Below are positions 1 through 5,894 of a stretch of 11,698 bases of DNA, piece after piece. Source of the stretch: SVQP01 sp045658965. Its GTDB lineage: Bacteria > Bacillota > Clostridia > Oscillospirales > CAG-272. Numbering within the stretch: the stretch's first letter is position 1; every line of letters starts with the position of its first letter. A model generated the notes under the pieces. The model saw only the letters and a list, made by a program, of their open reading frames with translations, was not told the DNA's origin and ran no database searches. A program made the translations under genes and the position numbers. The stretch spans positions 1-11,698 of the forward strand of contig JAZOVZ010000103.1 of NCBI GenBank assembly GCA_045658965.1, given 5' to 3'.

Positions 1-1
1 C

Positions 2-37
2 GGGGGAAGGCCGCGGCGGCACGCCACGGCCTCCCCC
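2..37. terminator. GC-rich hairpin at left edge
   Basis: The stretch GGGGGA...GGCCG at the left pairs with CGGCC-TCCCCC at the right, with one bulged A and a GC-rich loop. It is followed after a short gap by CTTTTTGC, so it could end a rightward transcript from outside the window. The T-run is not directly against the stem, so a plain repeat remnant is an alternative. Its GGGGAAGG and CGGC pieces resemble the inner block of the inverted repeat at 7135-7463, but the window edge prevents a proper comparison. Confidence 0.45.
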
Positions 38-62
38 TGCTTCCTTTTTGCAAAACGAAAAG

Positions 63-103
63 AAAAAGGATAGGGAATTTTTGCGTTCCCTATCCTTTTT
101 TTT
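63..103. terminator. Bidirectional terminator downstream of murA
   Basis: A perfect 15-bp stem (63-77 with 86-100) encloses an 8-nt loop (78-85). The stem is A-rich at its left foot and followed by a T-run on the right (96-103), so it gives a U-tract on either strand. It is the strongest intrinsic terminator at this end and probably ends the leftward murA transcript, which would put array A inside the murA 3' UTR. It can equally end a rightward transcript entering from outside. Confidence 0.85.
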
Positions 104-118
104 CTTGGCAAGCACTGC

Positions 119-134
119 ATTTGTGGACACAAAT
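119..134. repeat. Small hairpin between terminator and array A
   Basis: ATTTGTG and CACAAAT form a perfect 7-bp inverted repeat around two bases. It lies directly outside array A and may be an outer part of that structure, since array A is itself a series of such mini-hairpins. No function can be read from it alone. Confidence 0.5.
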
Positions 135-144
135 ACGAACAAAA

Positions 145-348
145 GTGATATGCTTCGCATTTGCTCGGCGTGATATTACTCGTTTCACTCGTAGTGATAT
201 TGCTCCCGATGGTCGCAGTGATATTATATTCGCCCGAAAACCCAACGCGCGAAGCGCATATCACTGCCATAGGCAATATCACGCACTTGTGCATATCACT
301 CGCCAAAGGCGAATATAACTGGCGCACCTGCGATAGAGCAGGTGCGCC
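145..348. repeat. Modular hairpin array A (GTGATAT/ATATCAC)
   Basis: Four copies of GTGATAT (145, 170, 194, 218; steps of 25, 24 and 24 nt) are followed by four copies of its reverse complement ATATCAC (258, 276, 293, and a degenerate ATATAAC at 313). Between cores sit mini-hairpins, each with its own sequence: ATGC-TTC-GCAT (150-160), TTCG-CC-CGAA (229-238), GCGC-GAA-GCGC (247-257), TGCC-ATA-GGCA (265-275), GCAC-TT-GTGC (283-292) and TCGCC-AAA-GGCGA (300-312). The gaps after 176 and 200 hold only weak TAC/GTA and TGC/GCA stems. The array closes with a perfect 11-bp stem, 321-331 with 338-348. No reading frame here looks real. The array lies between the murA stop and the terminator at 63-103, so it would be transcribed in the murA 3' UTR. 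Its role is unknown: mRNA 3'-end protection, a mobile repeat or a protein-binding DNA structure are all possible. Confidence 0.85.
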
Positions 349-376
349 AAGGGGAGGGGTTTTTTTGTTTATTGCA

Positions 377-1636
377 TCATTCTTCCACTCTCTTGATGTC
401 TGCGCCAAGTGCTGCCAGCTTGCCGACGATGTTGTCGTAGCCGCGCTCGATCAGCGAGATCTTGGAGATCTGCGAGGTGCCTTGCGCACGAAGCGCAAGG
501 ATGATGAGTGCCGCGCCTGCACGCAGGTCGGTGGAGACCACGGGGGCACCGGAAAGCTTTTGATTGCCGTTAAAGGATGCGGTTCTGTCGGAGACCGAGA
601 TCATCGGACCCATCTTCTGGAACTCGTTGATGTATCTGAAGCGGTTGTCCCAAACCATTTCGCTCATGCGGGAAACGCCCTCTGCAACGCACATCAGCGC
701 GCTGATCTGGGGGTGCATATCGGTGGGGAAGCCGGGGTAGGGCTGGGTCACGACGTCGGTCGCGATCAGCTTACCGTCGCTGTGCACGGTGATGGTGTCG
801 GTGCCGATATCCAGCTTGACGCCCATTCTCGACAGAACCGAGCAGACCGATTCCATGTGCTTGGGAATGACGTTATGTACGCATACGCAGCCGCCCGCCA
901 TAGCAGCGGCAGCCATGTAAGTGCCTGCCTCGATCATATCGGGCACGATGGTGTGGCGGCAGCCCTTAAGGGACTTGACACCGCGCACCTTGATGCTGGA
1001 GGTGCCTGCACCGGTAATGTCCGCGCCACAGTTGTTTAAGAAGTTTGCCATGTCGACAATGTGGGGCTCCTGTGCTGCGCCCTCGATGGTGGTCACGCCA
1101 TCGGCAAAAACGGATGCGAGAATGCAGTTGACGGTTGCGCCAACGGAAGGGATGCGGAAATAGATCGAGTTGCCGTGCAGACCCATGGGGGAAACGGCAT
1201 TGATATAACCCTGCTCAACAGAGATCTTTGCGCCCAGAGCTTCAAAGCCCATCAGGTGCAGATCAAGCGGACGAACGCCGAAATCACAGCCGCCGGGGTA
1301 GCCTACGTGCGCTGTGCCGAATCTGCCGATCTCCGCGCCGATGATATATGCCGAGCCTCTGATCTTGCAAACGAGATCGTAGGGAGAGCAGCCGGGCTGC
1401 ACGTTTGTTGCATTGATGCTGACGACGGTTTTGTCAAGATACTCCACCTCGGCACCCATGCCCTTGATGATGTCAAGCAGCATTGCGATGTCGCTGACGG
1501 CGGGTACGTTTTCGATGATACAGGTGTCCTGACAAAGCAAGGTAGCGGCAATGATAGGCAGGGCAGCATTCTTCATGCCGTCAATATACACGTCGCCATT
1601 GAGGGGAAGTCCGCCGTTGATAATGATCTTTTCCAT
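377..1636 (-). CDS. murA: UDP-N-acetylglucosamine 1-carboxyvinyltransferase (MurA, MurAB/MurZ type)
   Basis: MurA transfers enolpyruvate from phosphoenolpyruvate to UDP-GlcNAc, the first committed step of cytoplasmic peptidoglycan precursor synthesis. The 419-residue product has the usual family length. Visible hallmarks are Lys22-Asn23 in the KNAALP motif, the catalytic loop PGGCDFGVRP with Cys117 (the residue alkylated by fosfomycin in the family), PTDMHPQ carrying the catalytic Asp, and STDLRAGAALI near the C-terminus. The substrate-loop sequence IRGSAYIIG, instead of the RAS form, matches the second MurA paralogue (MurAB/MurZ) of Firmicutes, so another murA probably exists elsewhere; that is inference. 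I chose the ATG at 1636 because GGAG lies 7 nt upstream and the MEKIIINGG start is typical. The frame stays open upstream to a GTG at 1726, which would add 30 unconserved residues. The gene is monocistronic, with its own promoter and terminator. Confidence 0.97.
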   Translation of the reverse strand: MEKIIINGGLPLNGDVYIDGMKNAALPIIAATLLCQDTCIIENVPAVSDIAMLLDIIKGMGAEVEYLDKTVVSINATNVQPGCSPYDLVCKIRGSAYIIGAEIGRFGTAHVGYPGGCDFGVRPLDLHLMGFEALGAKISVEQGYINAVSPMGLHGNSIYFRIPSVGATVNCILASVFADGVTTIEGAAQEPHIVDMANFLNNCGADITGAGTSSIKVRGVKSLKGCRHTIVPDMIEAGTYMAAAAMAGGCVCVHNVIPKHMESVCSVLSRMGVKLDIGTDTITVHSDGKLIATDVVTQPYPGFPTDMHPQISALMCVAEGVSRMSEMVWDNRFRYINEFQKMGPMISVSDRTASFNGNQKLSGAPVVSTDLRAGAALIILALRAQGTSQISKISLIERGYDNIVGKLAALGADIKRVEE

Positions 1637-1744
1637 AGTAATCTCCAAAATTGCCTTGATGAATTTGGGTGTGCCTTGCCAATGTCGCACGGTCGAAAAA
1701 GCGTCGTTCGTGTCGCTTTCTGTCACCTGTGTCAGCGTGCATTT

Positions 1745-1773
1745 ATTATAGCATATTATAATTATTAAGTAAA
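1745..1773 (-). promoter_or_regulatory. Predicted sigma-A promoter of murA
   Basis: On the minus strand TTTACT (1773-1768) and TATAAT (1750-1745) are separated by 17 bp. The -10 is perfect and the -35 matches 4 of 6 consensus bases. A second TATAAT lies at 1760-1755 without a good -35. Transcription would begin near 1738, giving murA a leader of about 100 nt. A perfect palindrome TTGTTAACAA (1787-1796) lies 13 bp upstream of the -35 and could be a regulator site. Confidence 0.65.
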
Positions 1774-2030
1774 TAGATTTTTCTTATTGTTAACAAAATC
1801 TTTACAAAATAATTCCAACAAGAAATCGATAATTGTCACACAATGTCGCACCAAGACACAAGAACAACTGTTCTAAATGCACTTGTTACATATCGCACCA
1901 CAAGAAAAATATAACGAATATCATAACAATGTGTCGAAATTAAAGATAAATGGTAAATGACATGTTCATAACATATGTCGTACTACGACATTTTACGACG
2001 TACCACGACATAACACACGTGCAAACAAGC
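1774..2030. other. AT-rich spacer with palindromes and phased short motifs
   Basis: No gene is visible in this 257-bp stretch on either strand. It holds several short symmetric sites: TTGTTAACAA (1787-1796), ATTGT-CAC-ACAAT (1832-1844), AGAACA-AC-TGTTCT (1861-1874) and ATGTCGTA-C-TACGACAT (1975-1991). TCGCACCA occurs twice (1846-1853 and 1893-1900). ACGAC occurs three times exactly 10 bp apart (1985, 1995, 2005). ATGTCG or GTGTCG also occurs at 1843 and 1931. The density suggests a regulatory region for murA, or an unannotated small RNA, but I see no convincing rightward promoter. Confidence 0.5.
1861..1874. promoter_or_regulatory. LexA-like palindrome (GAAC-N4-GTTC)
   Basis: AGAACAACTGTTCT is a perfect inverted repeat with two central bases and contains the GAAC-N4-GTTC core of Gram-positive LexA (DinR) boxes. 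It deviates from the fuller CGAACRNRYGTTCG form at both outer bases and at one central base. It lies about 90 bp upstream of the murA -35, further than usual for a LexA operator, so the assignment is weak. Confidence 0.3.
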
Positions 2031-2032
2031 GC

Positions 2033-2056
2033 AAAAAAAGCCCCGGAAAAGGGGGC
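2033..2056 (-). terminator. Second tandem terminator of the rluA-DUF3810 operon
   Basis: Read leftward, GCCCC and GGGGC (2056-2052 and 2044-2040) form a 5-bp GC stem around a 7-nt loop, followed by seven T residues (2039-2033). It backs up the stronger hairpin at 2091-2135. A small GCGTC-TGCC-GACGC hairpin (2061-2074) lies between the two. Confidence 0.7.
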
Positions 2057-2090
2057 AATTGCGTCTGCCGACGCATGCTGTCAGCAAAGC

Positions 2091-2135
2091 AAAAAAACAC
2101 CCTCAAAGCCACTGTATGCAGCCTTGAGAGTGTTT
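2091..2135 (-). terminator. Intrinsic terminator of the rluA-DUF3810 operon
   Basis: Seven nucleotides after the DUF3810 stop codon, the minus strand forms a long stem (2135-2121 with 2109-2095) with two mismatches and an 11-nt loop, ending in a run of seven T residues (2097-2091). This is a classic rho-independent terminator. Confidence 0.88.
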
Positions 2136-2141
2136 GTTACG

Positions 2142-3338
2142 TTATTCGGTTACCAAGCCCAGATGCTTGTAATACGCCACGGTCAGATCAACCACCATGC
2201 CGTAGCTGGCGGTGCCCTCGGTGCCTTGGAACTTCAGAAAAGTGTCGTTGACCGCGCCCGAAACCGAGCCTGCGGTGCTGTTCTGATACTTGGAAAAAAA
2301 GTTTGAGTAAGCGATCATTTCGCTCTTGACGTCTGCTTGTAACGCGCCGCTTGCCTTGGCGTAAAGCTCGGAATCGGCTTGGTAAAGGGCGTTTGCCACG
2401 TACTCGTACATATTGAGATATGCGCTGTAGCGGATATAGGGATCGTCCGATTTCATGCACACAAGAAACGCTATCATGTTGGCTTCGTCCTCTCTTGCGA
2501 TACCGCGCTGGTGTGCCAGCTCGTGCGCTGCGGTGAAAGGAATGGTGTAGTCGGGGAAGGCAATATCAATGTTCGCTTCACCCGTAAAGTAGGAGTAAAC
2601 GCCCGTAATGTGCGTGTAATTCATCAGCTCGCTGAGCATGACCGGCTTGAGTCTGGTATCGTAATGGTCAATGAATTTGTGCTCCCCGCAAAAGGTATCG
2701 TACGCGTCCAGCAGCTTATCGTTCATCTCGGAGAGCGAGTAGGGCATGACCGAAAAGCCGTCTGCGGCATATGTCATGTTCTCGTGCTCCTCGTTGACTT
2801 TTTCTGCAAGGATCAGCGCGGTTTGGTACAGCTCCTCGGCGCTGACTTCCTTTTGCGCCAGCCCCAGCTTGTGGTCAAGCGTTCTGCCGTGATAGCCGGT
2901 GGCAAAGGTGAACACGAACATGGAAAGCAACAGGCAGATGACCGCCATCAGGATACCCACAAAGCTCCACGTGCTGCGCCAGGTGTCACAGCGGTACTTG
3001 GCAGCGTACCAGACCGCAAGTCCGAAGATGACGGGTAAAAGCAGGAGCAGTGCCTCACCCAGCGAGAAGGGGATCCAGCCGGTCAGTGCGGCAAGCGTGC
3101 GGCGAAAGACCTCGCTGACGTTTTGATTGAACAGATCCGCAAAAGCGGGAAAGATGCGTGCCGCCAGATAAATGAGTAGCGCAAGGGCGGCGATGCCATA
3201 GCAGACAAGACACCATTTGGGCAGCCGCTCGTGACGAGGATGCACAGCGCGCCATTCCTCGCGCTCTTGGGTGGAAAGCGCGGCGTATTCCTTTGCCGTG
3301 ATGACCGACGGCAAAACGGATTCGTTTTGTTTTTTCAT
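2142..3338 (-). CDS. DUF3810 family putative membrane zinc metallopeptidase
   Basis: This 398-residue protein fits the uncharacterised DUF3810 family. After a charged cytoplasmic N-terminus (1-41) come three predicted membrane segments, about 43-62, 91-113 and 125-147. A C-terminal domain follows, containing HELAHQRG (HExxH at 272-276) and AREDEAN (Glu283 or Glu285 as likely third ligand), the arrangement of a zinc peptidase active site. With three membrane segments this domain would be outside the cell if the N-terminus is inside; that is inference. Substrate and physiological role are unknown. The ATG at 3338 has GAGG 5 nt upstream and overlaps the stop of the upstream pseudouridine synthase gene by 4 nt (ATGA), so translation is probably coupled. 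The frame extends further upstream only into that gene. Two terminators follow the stop. Confidence 0.9.
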   Translation of the reverse strand: MKKQNESVLPSVITAKEYAALSTQEREEWRAVHPRHERLPKWCLVCYGIAALALLIYLAARIFPAFADLFNQNVSEVFRRTLAALTGWIPFSLGEALLLLLPVIFGLAVWYAAKYRCDTWRSTWSFVGILMAVICLLLSMFVFTFATGYHGRTLDHKLGLAQKEVSAEELYQTALILAEKVNEEHENMTYAADGFSVMPYSLSEMNDKLLDAYDTFCGEHKFIDHYDTRLKPVMLSELMNYTHITGVYSYFTGEANIDIAFPDYTIPFTAAHELAHQRGIAREDEANMIAFLVCMKSDDPYIRYSAYLNMYEYVANALYQADSELYAKASGALQADVKSEMIAYSNFFSKYQNSTAGSVSGAVNDTFLKFQGTEGTASYGMVVDLTVAYYKHLGLVTE

Positions 3339-4255
3339 GAGTACCTCGGGAAATATTGATGTATCAGCGCAAGCATGTCCTGTGCAACGGGGGCACTTAC
3401 GCATATGCGCTGCTCTGAAAAAGGTAAGGGAAATTCCAAGCTGAGCGCATGCAGGGCGTGGCGATCGATGCGCGCGTCGGGTGTGCCGTAAAGATCGTCG
3501 CCAAGCAGAGGGTGACCGATATGCGCAAAGTGCACGCGGATCTGATGCGTGCGTCCCGTACGCGGCTTGACACGCACAAGTGAAAGACCGTCACGGGCGT
3601 CCAGCACCTCGTAATCGGTGACCGACGCTTCGCTGGGATCGGTGGAGTCGGGGCAGGTCGTGCGCATGATGACGCTGTCCGCCATGCGGCGGATGCCGCA
3701 CTCAATGGTGTGTATTTTGCCGTCCGCGGGCAGCTCTCCCGTGACAATGGCAAGGTAGGTCTTTTGCACCTCGCCCGCCTTGATAGCAGCGGTCAGCATG
3801 CCGGACGCCACCTTGTCCTTGGCGGCAAGCACCACGCCCGACGTGTTGCGGTCAAGGCGACCCATGGGGCGGAACACAAAGGGAACACCGTCCTGTGCGT
3901 ATCTGTATGCCAGCGCATTGGCAAGCGTATCGTCATGGTGATTGTGCGAGGGGTGCGTGGGCATGTGCGGCGGCTTGTTCATGGCAATGACGTGCGTGTC
4001 CTCGTAAAGCACCTCGATGGGGATATCCACGGGCGGCACGTTATGAGAGGCGCGCTCGGCGGTGTCGTCAATGGCAAGGCAGAGTCGGTCGCCCTCGTTC
4101 AGCACACAACGCACGGTCACGTGCGCACCGTTGACGGTGATGCCGTCCTCGGTCTGCTTGAGCACGGTCAGCATACGCGAGGAGATGCGCAGGGTATAGC
4201 GCACGTAAGAAAGCACGGTTCTGCCGTGGTGCTCTTTATCAATGATAAATTCCAT
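3335..4255 (-). CDS. RluA family pseudouridine synthase
   Basis: The 306-residue protein isomerises specific uridines to pseudouridine in rRNA or tRNA. An S4-like RNA-binding domain occupies roughly residues 10-62, followed by the catalytic domain. The family's motif II is clear as GRLDRNTSG, with catalytic Asp135, and the KPRTGRTHQIRVHFAHIGHPLLGD block near the C-terminus is the other conserved segment. The family has several members per genome (RluA/C/D; YlyB, YjbO and YhcT in Bacillus), and I cannot say which uridine this one modifies. The ATG at 4255 has AGGAGA about 7 nt upstream and a promoter at 4286-4314, giving a short leader; the open frame continuing upstream to 4564 crosses that promoter and antisense sequence and is not real. 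It is the first gene of a two-gene operon with DUF3810. Confidence 0.93.
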   Translation of the reverse strand: MEFIIDKEHHGRTVLSYVRYTLRISSRMLTVLKQTEDGITVNGAHVTVRCVLNEGDRLCLAIDDTAERASHNVPPVDIPIEVLYEDTHVIAMNKPPHMPTHPSHNHHDDTLANALAYRYAQDGVPFVFRPMGRLDRNTSGVVLAAKDKVASGMLTAAIKAGEVQKTYLAIVTGELPADGKIHTIECGIRRMADSVIMRTTCPDSTDPSEASVTDYEVLDARDGLSLVRVKPRTGRTHQIRVHFAHIGHPLLGDDLYGTPDARIDRHALHALSLEFPLPFSEQRICVSAPVAQDMLALIHQYFPRYS

Positions 4256-4285
4256 GCAAATCTCCTTTCCTGCGTGATAACAGTT

Positions 4286-4314
4286 ATTATACCATGGATT
4301 TATGAAAATTACAA
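4286..4314 (-). promoter_or_regulatory. Predicted sigma-A promoter of the rluA-type operon
   Basis: On the minus strand TTGTAA (4314-4309) and TATAAT (4291-4286) are 17 bp apart. The -10 is perfect, the -35 is 4 of 6. Transcription would begin near 4279, about 24 nt before the start codon. The same TTGTAA -35 variant occurs in the XRE gene promoter at 7028-7056. Confidence 0.75.
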
Positions 4315-4345
4315 TGCGAAAAGTGTGAATAAAACATACTGCGCG

Positions 4346-4375
4346 AGATTTTTGCATACATTGTATCGAAAATCT
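4346..4375. promoter_or_regulatory. Operator-like inverted repeat upstream of the SLH gene
   Basis: A symmetric site centred on 4361 has an inner ATACA-T-TGTAT (4356-4366) and outer arms AGATTTT (4346-4352) and AAAATCT (4369-4375), separated by 3 and 2 unpaired bases. It lies just upstream of the SLH gene's ribosome binding site (AGGAG, 4382-4386), where the rightward promoter must be. I cannot place clear -35 and -10 boxes for that gene. The one-base centre of the inner repeat favours a protein-binding DNA site over an RNA hairpin. Confidence 0.4.
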
Positions 4376-4394
4376 TGAAATAGGAGCGTGAAAT

Positions 4395-5693
4395 ATGAAA
4401 CCTGTATGGAAAATTCTGATCGTGTGCGCCTTGACGCTGGGCTGTCTTTGCGCACTTTGTACCTTTGGTGCATCGGCTGCCGACCAAAAGCCCGTGCCGC
4501 TCAGCCCCGCCTTGCACGTGCTTGCCGCCAAGACCGACATGCGCGTGGCAACCTTGGTGGGCAACGATTATACCTTCAGCAAGCAGGATTTTGCCCGCGC
4601 CATGAATCTGTCCTATATCGATTACGTGACCATCACCAAGCTGCCCGACCCGCAAGAGGGAGCCTTGTACGTGGGATCTGACGGCGTGGTCACGGGGCAG
4701 ACCCTGCGCGCAGCGGATCTTTCGCTTTTGACCTTTGAGCCTGCTACTACGGCTGTAGGGCAGAGCAGCTTTTGCTTTACCGTGGACGGCAGCGCATACG
4801 AGATGACCTGCATTGTGTGCACGCTGACAAGCGTGAACGCGTCCCCCACCACTGCTGCCGTGCCCGCACAGTCAAGCAGCCTGCAGGTGTATGCCAATAC
4901 GCCCGCCTGCGGTGTGCTGGGCGGCTATGATCCCGAGGGCGACGCGCTGACCTTTGAGGTGGTCAGCTATCCCGGGAAGGGTATTGTGACCGTGACCGAT
5001 ACCGCCACGGGCGCGTATACCTATAGCCCCGGCAAGGACTACGTGGGCACGGATGCATTTACCTACGTTATCCGCGATTGCTACGGCAACTACAGCGCAG
5101 CGGGCAAGATCAGTATTACGGTGCAAGCGTGCACGGTCAGCCGCAATTTCGATGACCTTGACGGCAAGGCATGTCTGACCGACGCTTTGCGCATGAGCGA
5201 GCTGGGGCTGATGAGCGGTACGCAGAAGGGCAGCCTTTATTGCTTTGAGCCTGATAGGGAAATGTCGCGCGTGGATTTTCTCGTCACCGCCATGAACGCG
5301 GTTGGCATGAGTTGCGCACCGGTTACAAGCACCGGCTTTGCGGATGACGGTGAGATCCCCGATGCCATGAAGGGTTACGTCAAAACCGCCTATGAAAAGG
5401 GCTACGTGAGTGCCGTGGGCAAGCAGGGCGAGCTGTATTTCAAGCCCAACGAGATCATTACGCGCGGAGAAGCGGCGGTCATTCTGTCCAACTTGATCGG
5501 GTACGCCAATCAAAAGCTGCCTGTCAGCTTTACCGATACCGTGCCTGCCTTTGCCGAGGACGCCGTGGTGTCACTCTATTCGCTGGGTATTTTGCAAACG
5601 CCCGACGGCAGCGTGCAGGCAAGTGCCGCCATCACCCGCGCCGACGTTGCCATGTGGCTGGCAAAGACCATTTCGCTGATCAAGGGGAGTTGA
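4395..5693 (+). CDS. Secreted cadherin-like/Ig-like protein with C-terminal SLH domains
   Basis: The 432-residue product has a signal peptide (1-28; hydrophobic core, then ASA|AD). Residues about 55-145 resemble a cadherin/CSPG-type repeat (VTITKLPDPQEGALYV...GQTLRAADLSLLTFEP). Residues about 160-245 form a second such domain (DPEGDALTFEVV, YTYSPGKDYVGTDAFTYVIRD). The rest holds SLH-type modules, about 252-305, 313-370 and 378-430; the middle one is the clearest, with FADD, AYEKGYVSAV and ITRGEAAVIL. SLH domains attach proteins to pyruvylated secondary cell-wall polymers, so this is probably a wall-anchored surface protein. No catalytic domain is visible, so a structural or adhesive role is likely but unproven. 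The mature part has nine cysteines, unusual for an exported Gram-positive protein. AGGAG lies 8 nt before the ATG. The gene is alone in its transcription unit, divergent from the rluA-type gene. Confidence 0.9.
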   Translation: MKPVWKILIVCALTLGCLCALCTFGASAADQKPVPLSPALHVLAAKTDMRVATLVGNDYTFSKQDFARAMNLSYIDYVTITKLPDPQEGALYVGSDGVVTGQTLRAADLSLLTFEPATTAVGQSSFCFTVDGSAYEMTCIVCTLTSVNASPTTAAVPAQSSSLQVYANTPACGVLGGYDPEGDALTFEVVSYPGKGIVTVTDTATGAYTYSPGKDYVGTDAFTYVIRDCYGNYSAAGKISITVQACTVSRNFDDLDGKACLTDALRMSELGLMSGTQKGSLYCFEPDREMSRVDFLVTAMNAVGMSCAPVTSTGFADDGEIPDAMKGYVKTAYEKGYVSAVGKQGELYFKPNEIITRGEAAVILSNLIGYANQKLPVSFTDTVPAFAEDAVVSLYSLGILQTPDGSVQASAAITRADVAMWLAKTISLIKGS

Positions 5694-5858
5694 GCGCGCA
5701 AGCGCGCAGTTATGATTGCCCTGCGGGCAAGTTATGAGTTATGATACGCTTTGCGTAGTTATGATGCCTTTCGGGCAGTTTGGAGTAACCAAGGCAATCA
5801 TATCATAACTTGGCGTAGCCAATCATAACGCTTGCACAGCAAGCTCATAACTCATAAC
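5694..5858. repeat. Modular hairpin array B (GTTATGAT/ATCATAAC)
   Basis: Four copies of GTTATGA(T) (5709, 5731, 5738, 5758) are followed by four copies of the reverse complement (A)TCATAAC (5802, 5822, 5845, 5852). The tandem pair at 5731/5738 mirrors the tandem pair at 5845/5852. Between cores lie mini-hairpins of differing sequence: GCGCGC-AA-GCGCGC (5694-5707), TGCCC-TGC-GGGCA (5717-5729), ACGC-TTT-GCGT (5746-5756), TGCC-TTTCG-GGCA (5765-5777), TTGG-AGTAA-CCAA at the centre (5780-5792), TTGGC-GTA-GCCAA (5810-5822) and GCTTGC-ACA-GCAAGC (5830-5844). It starts at the base after the SLH stop codon and ends next to the terminator at 5863-5890, so it would be the 3' UTR of the SLH mRNA. The design equals that of array A with a different core. 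Function unknown. Confidence 0.88.
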
Positions 5859-5862
5859 TCAA

Positions 5863-5890
5863 AAAACGCCCCACATTTGTGAGGCGTTTT
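5863..5890. terminator. Bidirectional terminator between convergent genes
   Basis: AAAACGCC (5863-5870) pairs with GGCGTTTT (5883-5890), continued by CAC/GTG after one C-A mismatch, with loop ATTT. The A-rich and T-rich feet allow termination in both directions, serving the SLH gene on the right-going strand and the XRE gene, whose stop is at 5895, on the left-going strand. Confidence 0.85.
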
Positions 5891-5894
5891 ACTT

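Noticed and set aside
145..348. CRISPR array
   Set aside because: Repeats are only 7 nt, reverse orientation halfway, and the intervening sequences are self-complementary rather than unique spacers; no cas gene is near.
161..1039. Long open frame antisense to murA
   Set aside because: It runs through array A and opposite murA, has no ribosome site and its composition is that of a reverse-strand shadow of a GC-rich gene.
1637..1726. 30-residue N-terminal extension of MurA from a GTG at 1726
   Set aside because: The ATG at 1636 has a proper ribosome site and family-like N-terminus; the extension has neither and lies in the leader.
1774..2030. Small RNA gene on the plus strand
   Set aside because: Candidate boxes such as TTGTTA (1883) and TATAAC (1910) are 21 bp apart, too far for a convincing promoter.
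1950..2306. Rightward open frame of 118 codons
   Set aside because: It runs through two terminator hairpins and antisense into DUF3810, with no ribosome site.
4256..4564. 103-residue N-terminal extension of the RluA-family protein
   Set aside because: It crosses the predicted promoter and overlaps the divergent SLH gene; the ATG at 4255 has an excellent ribosome site.
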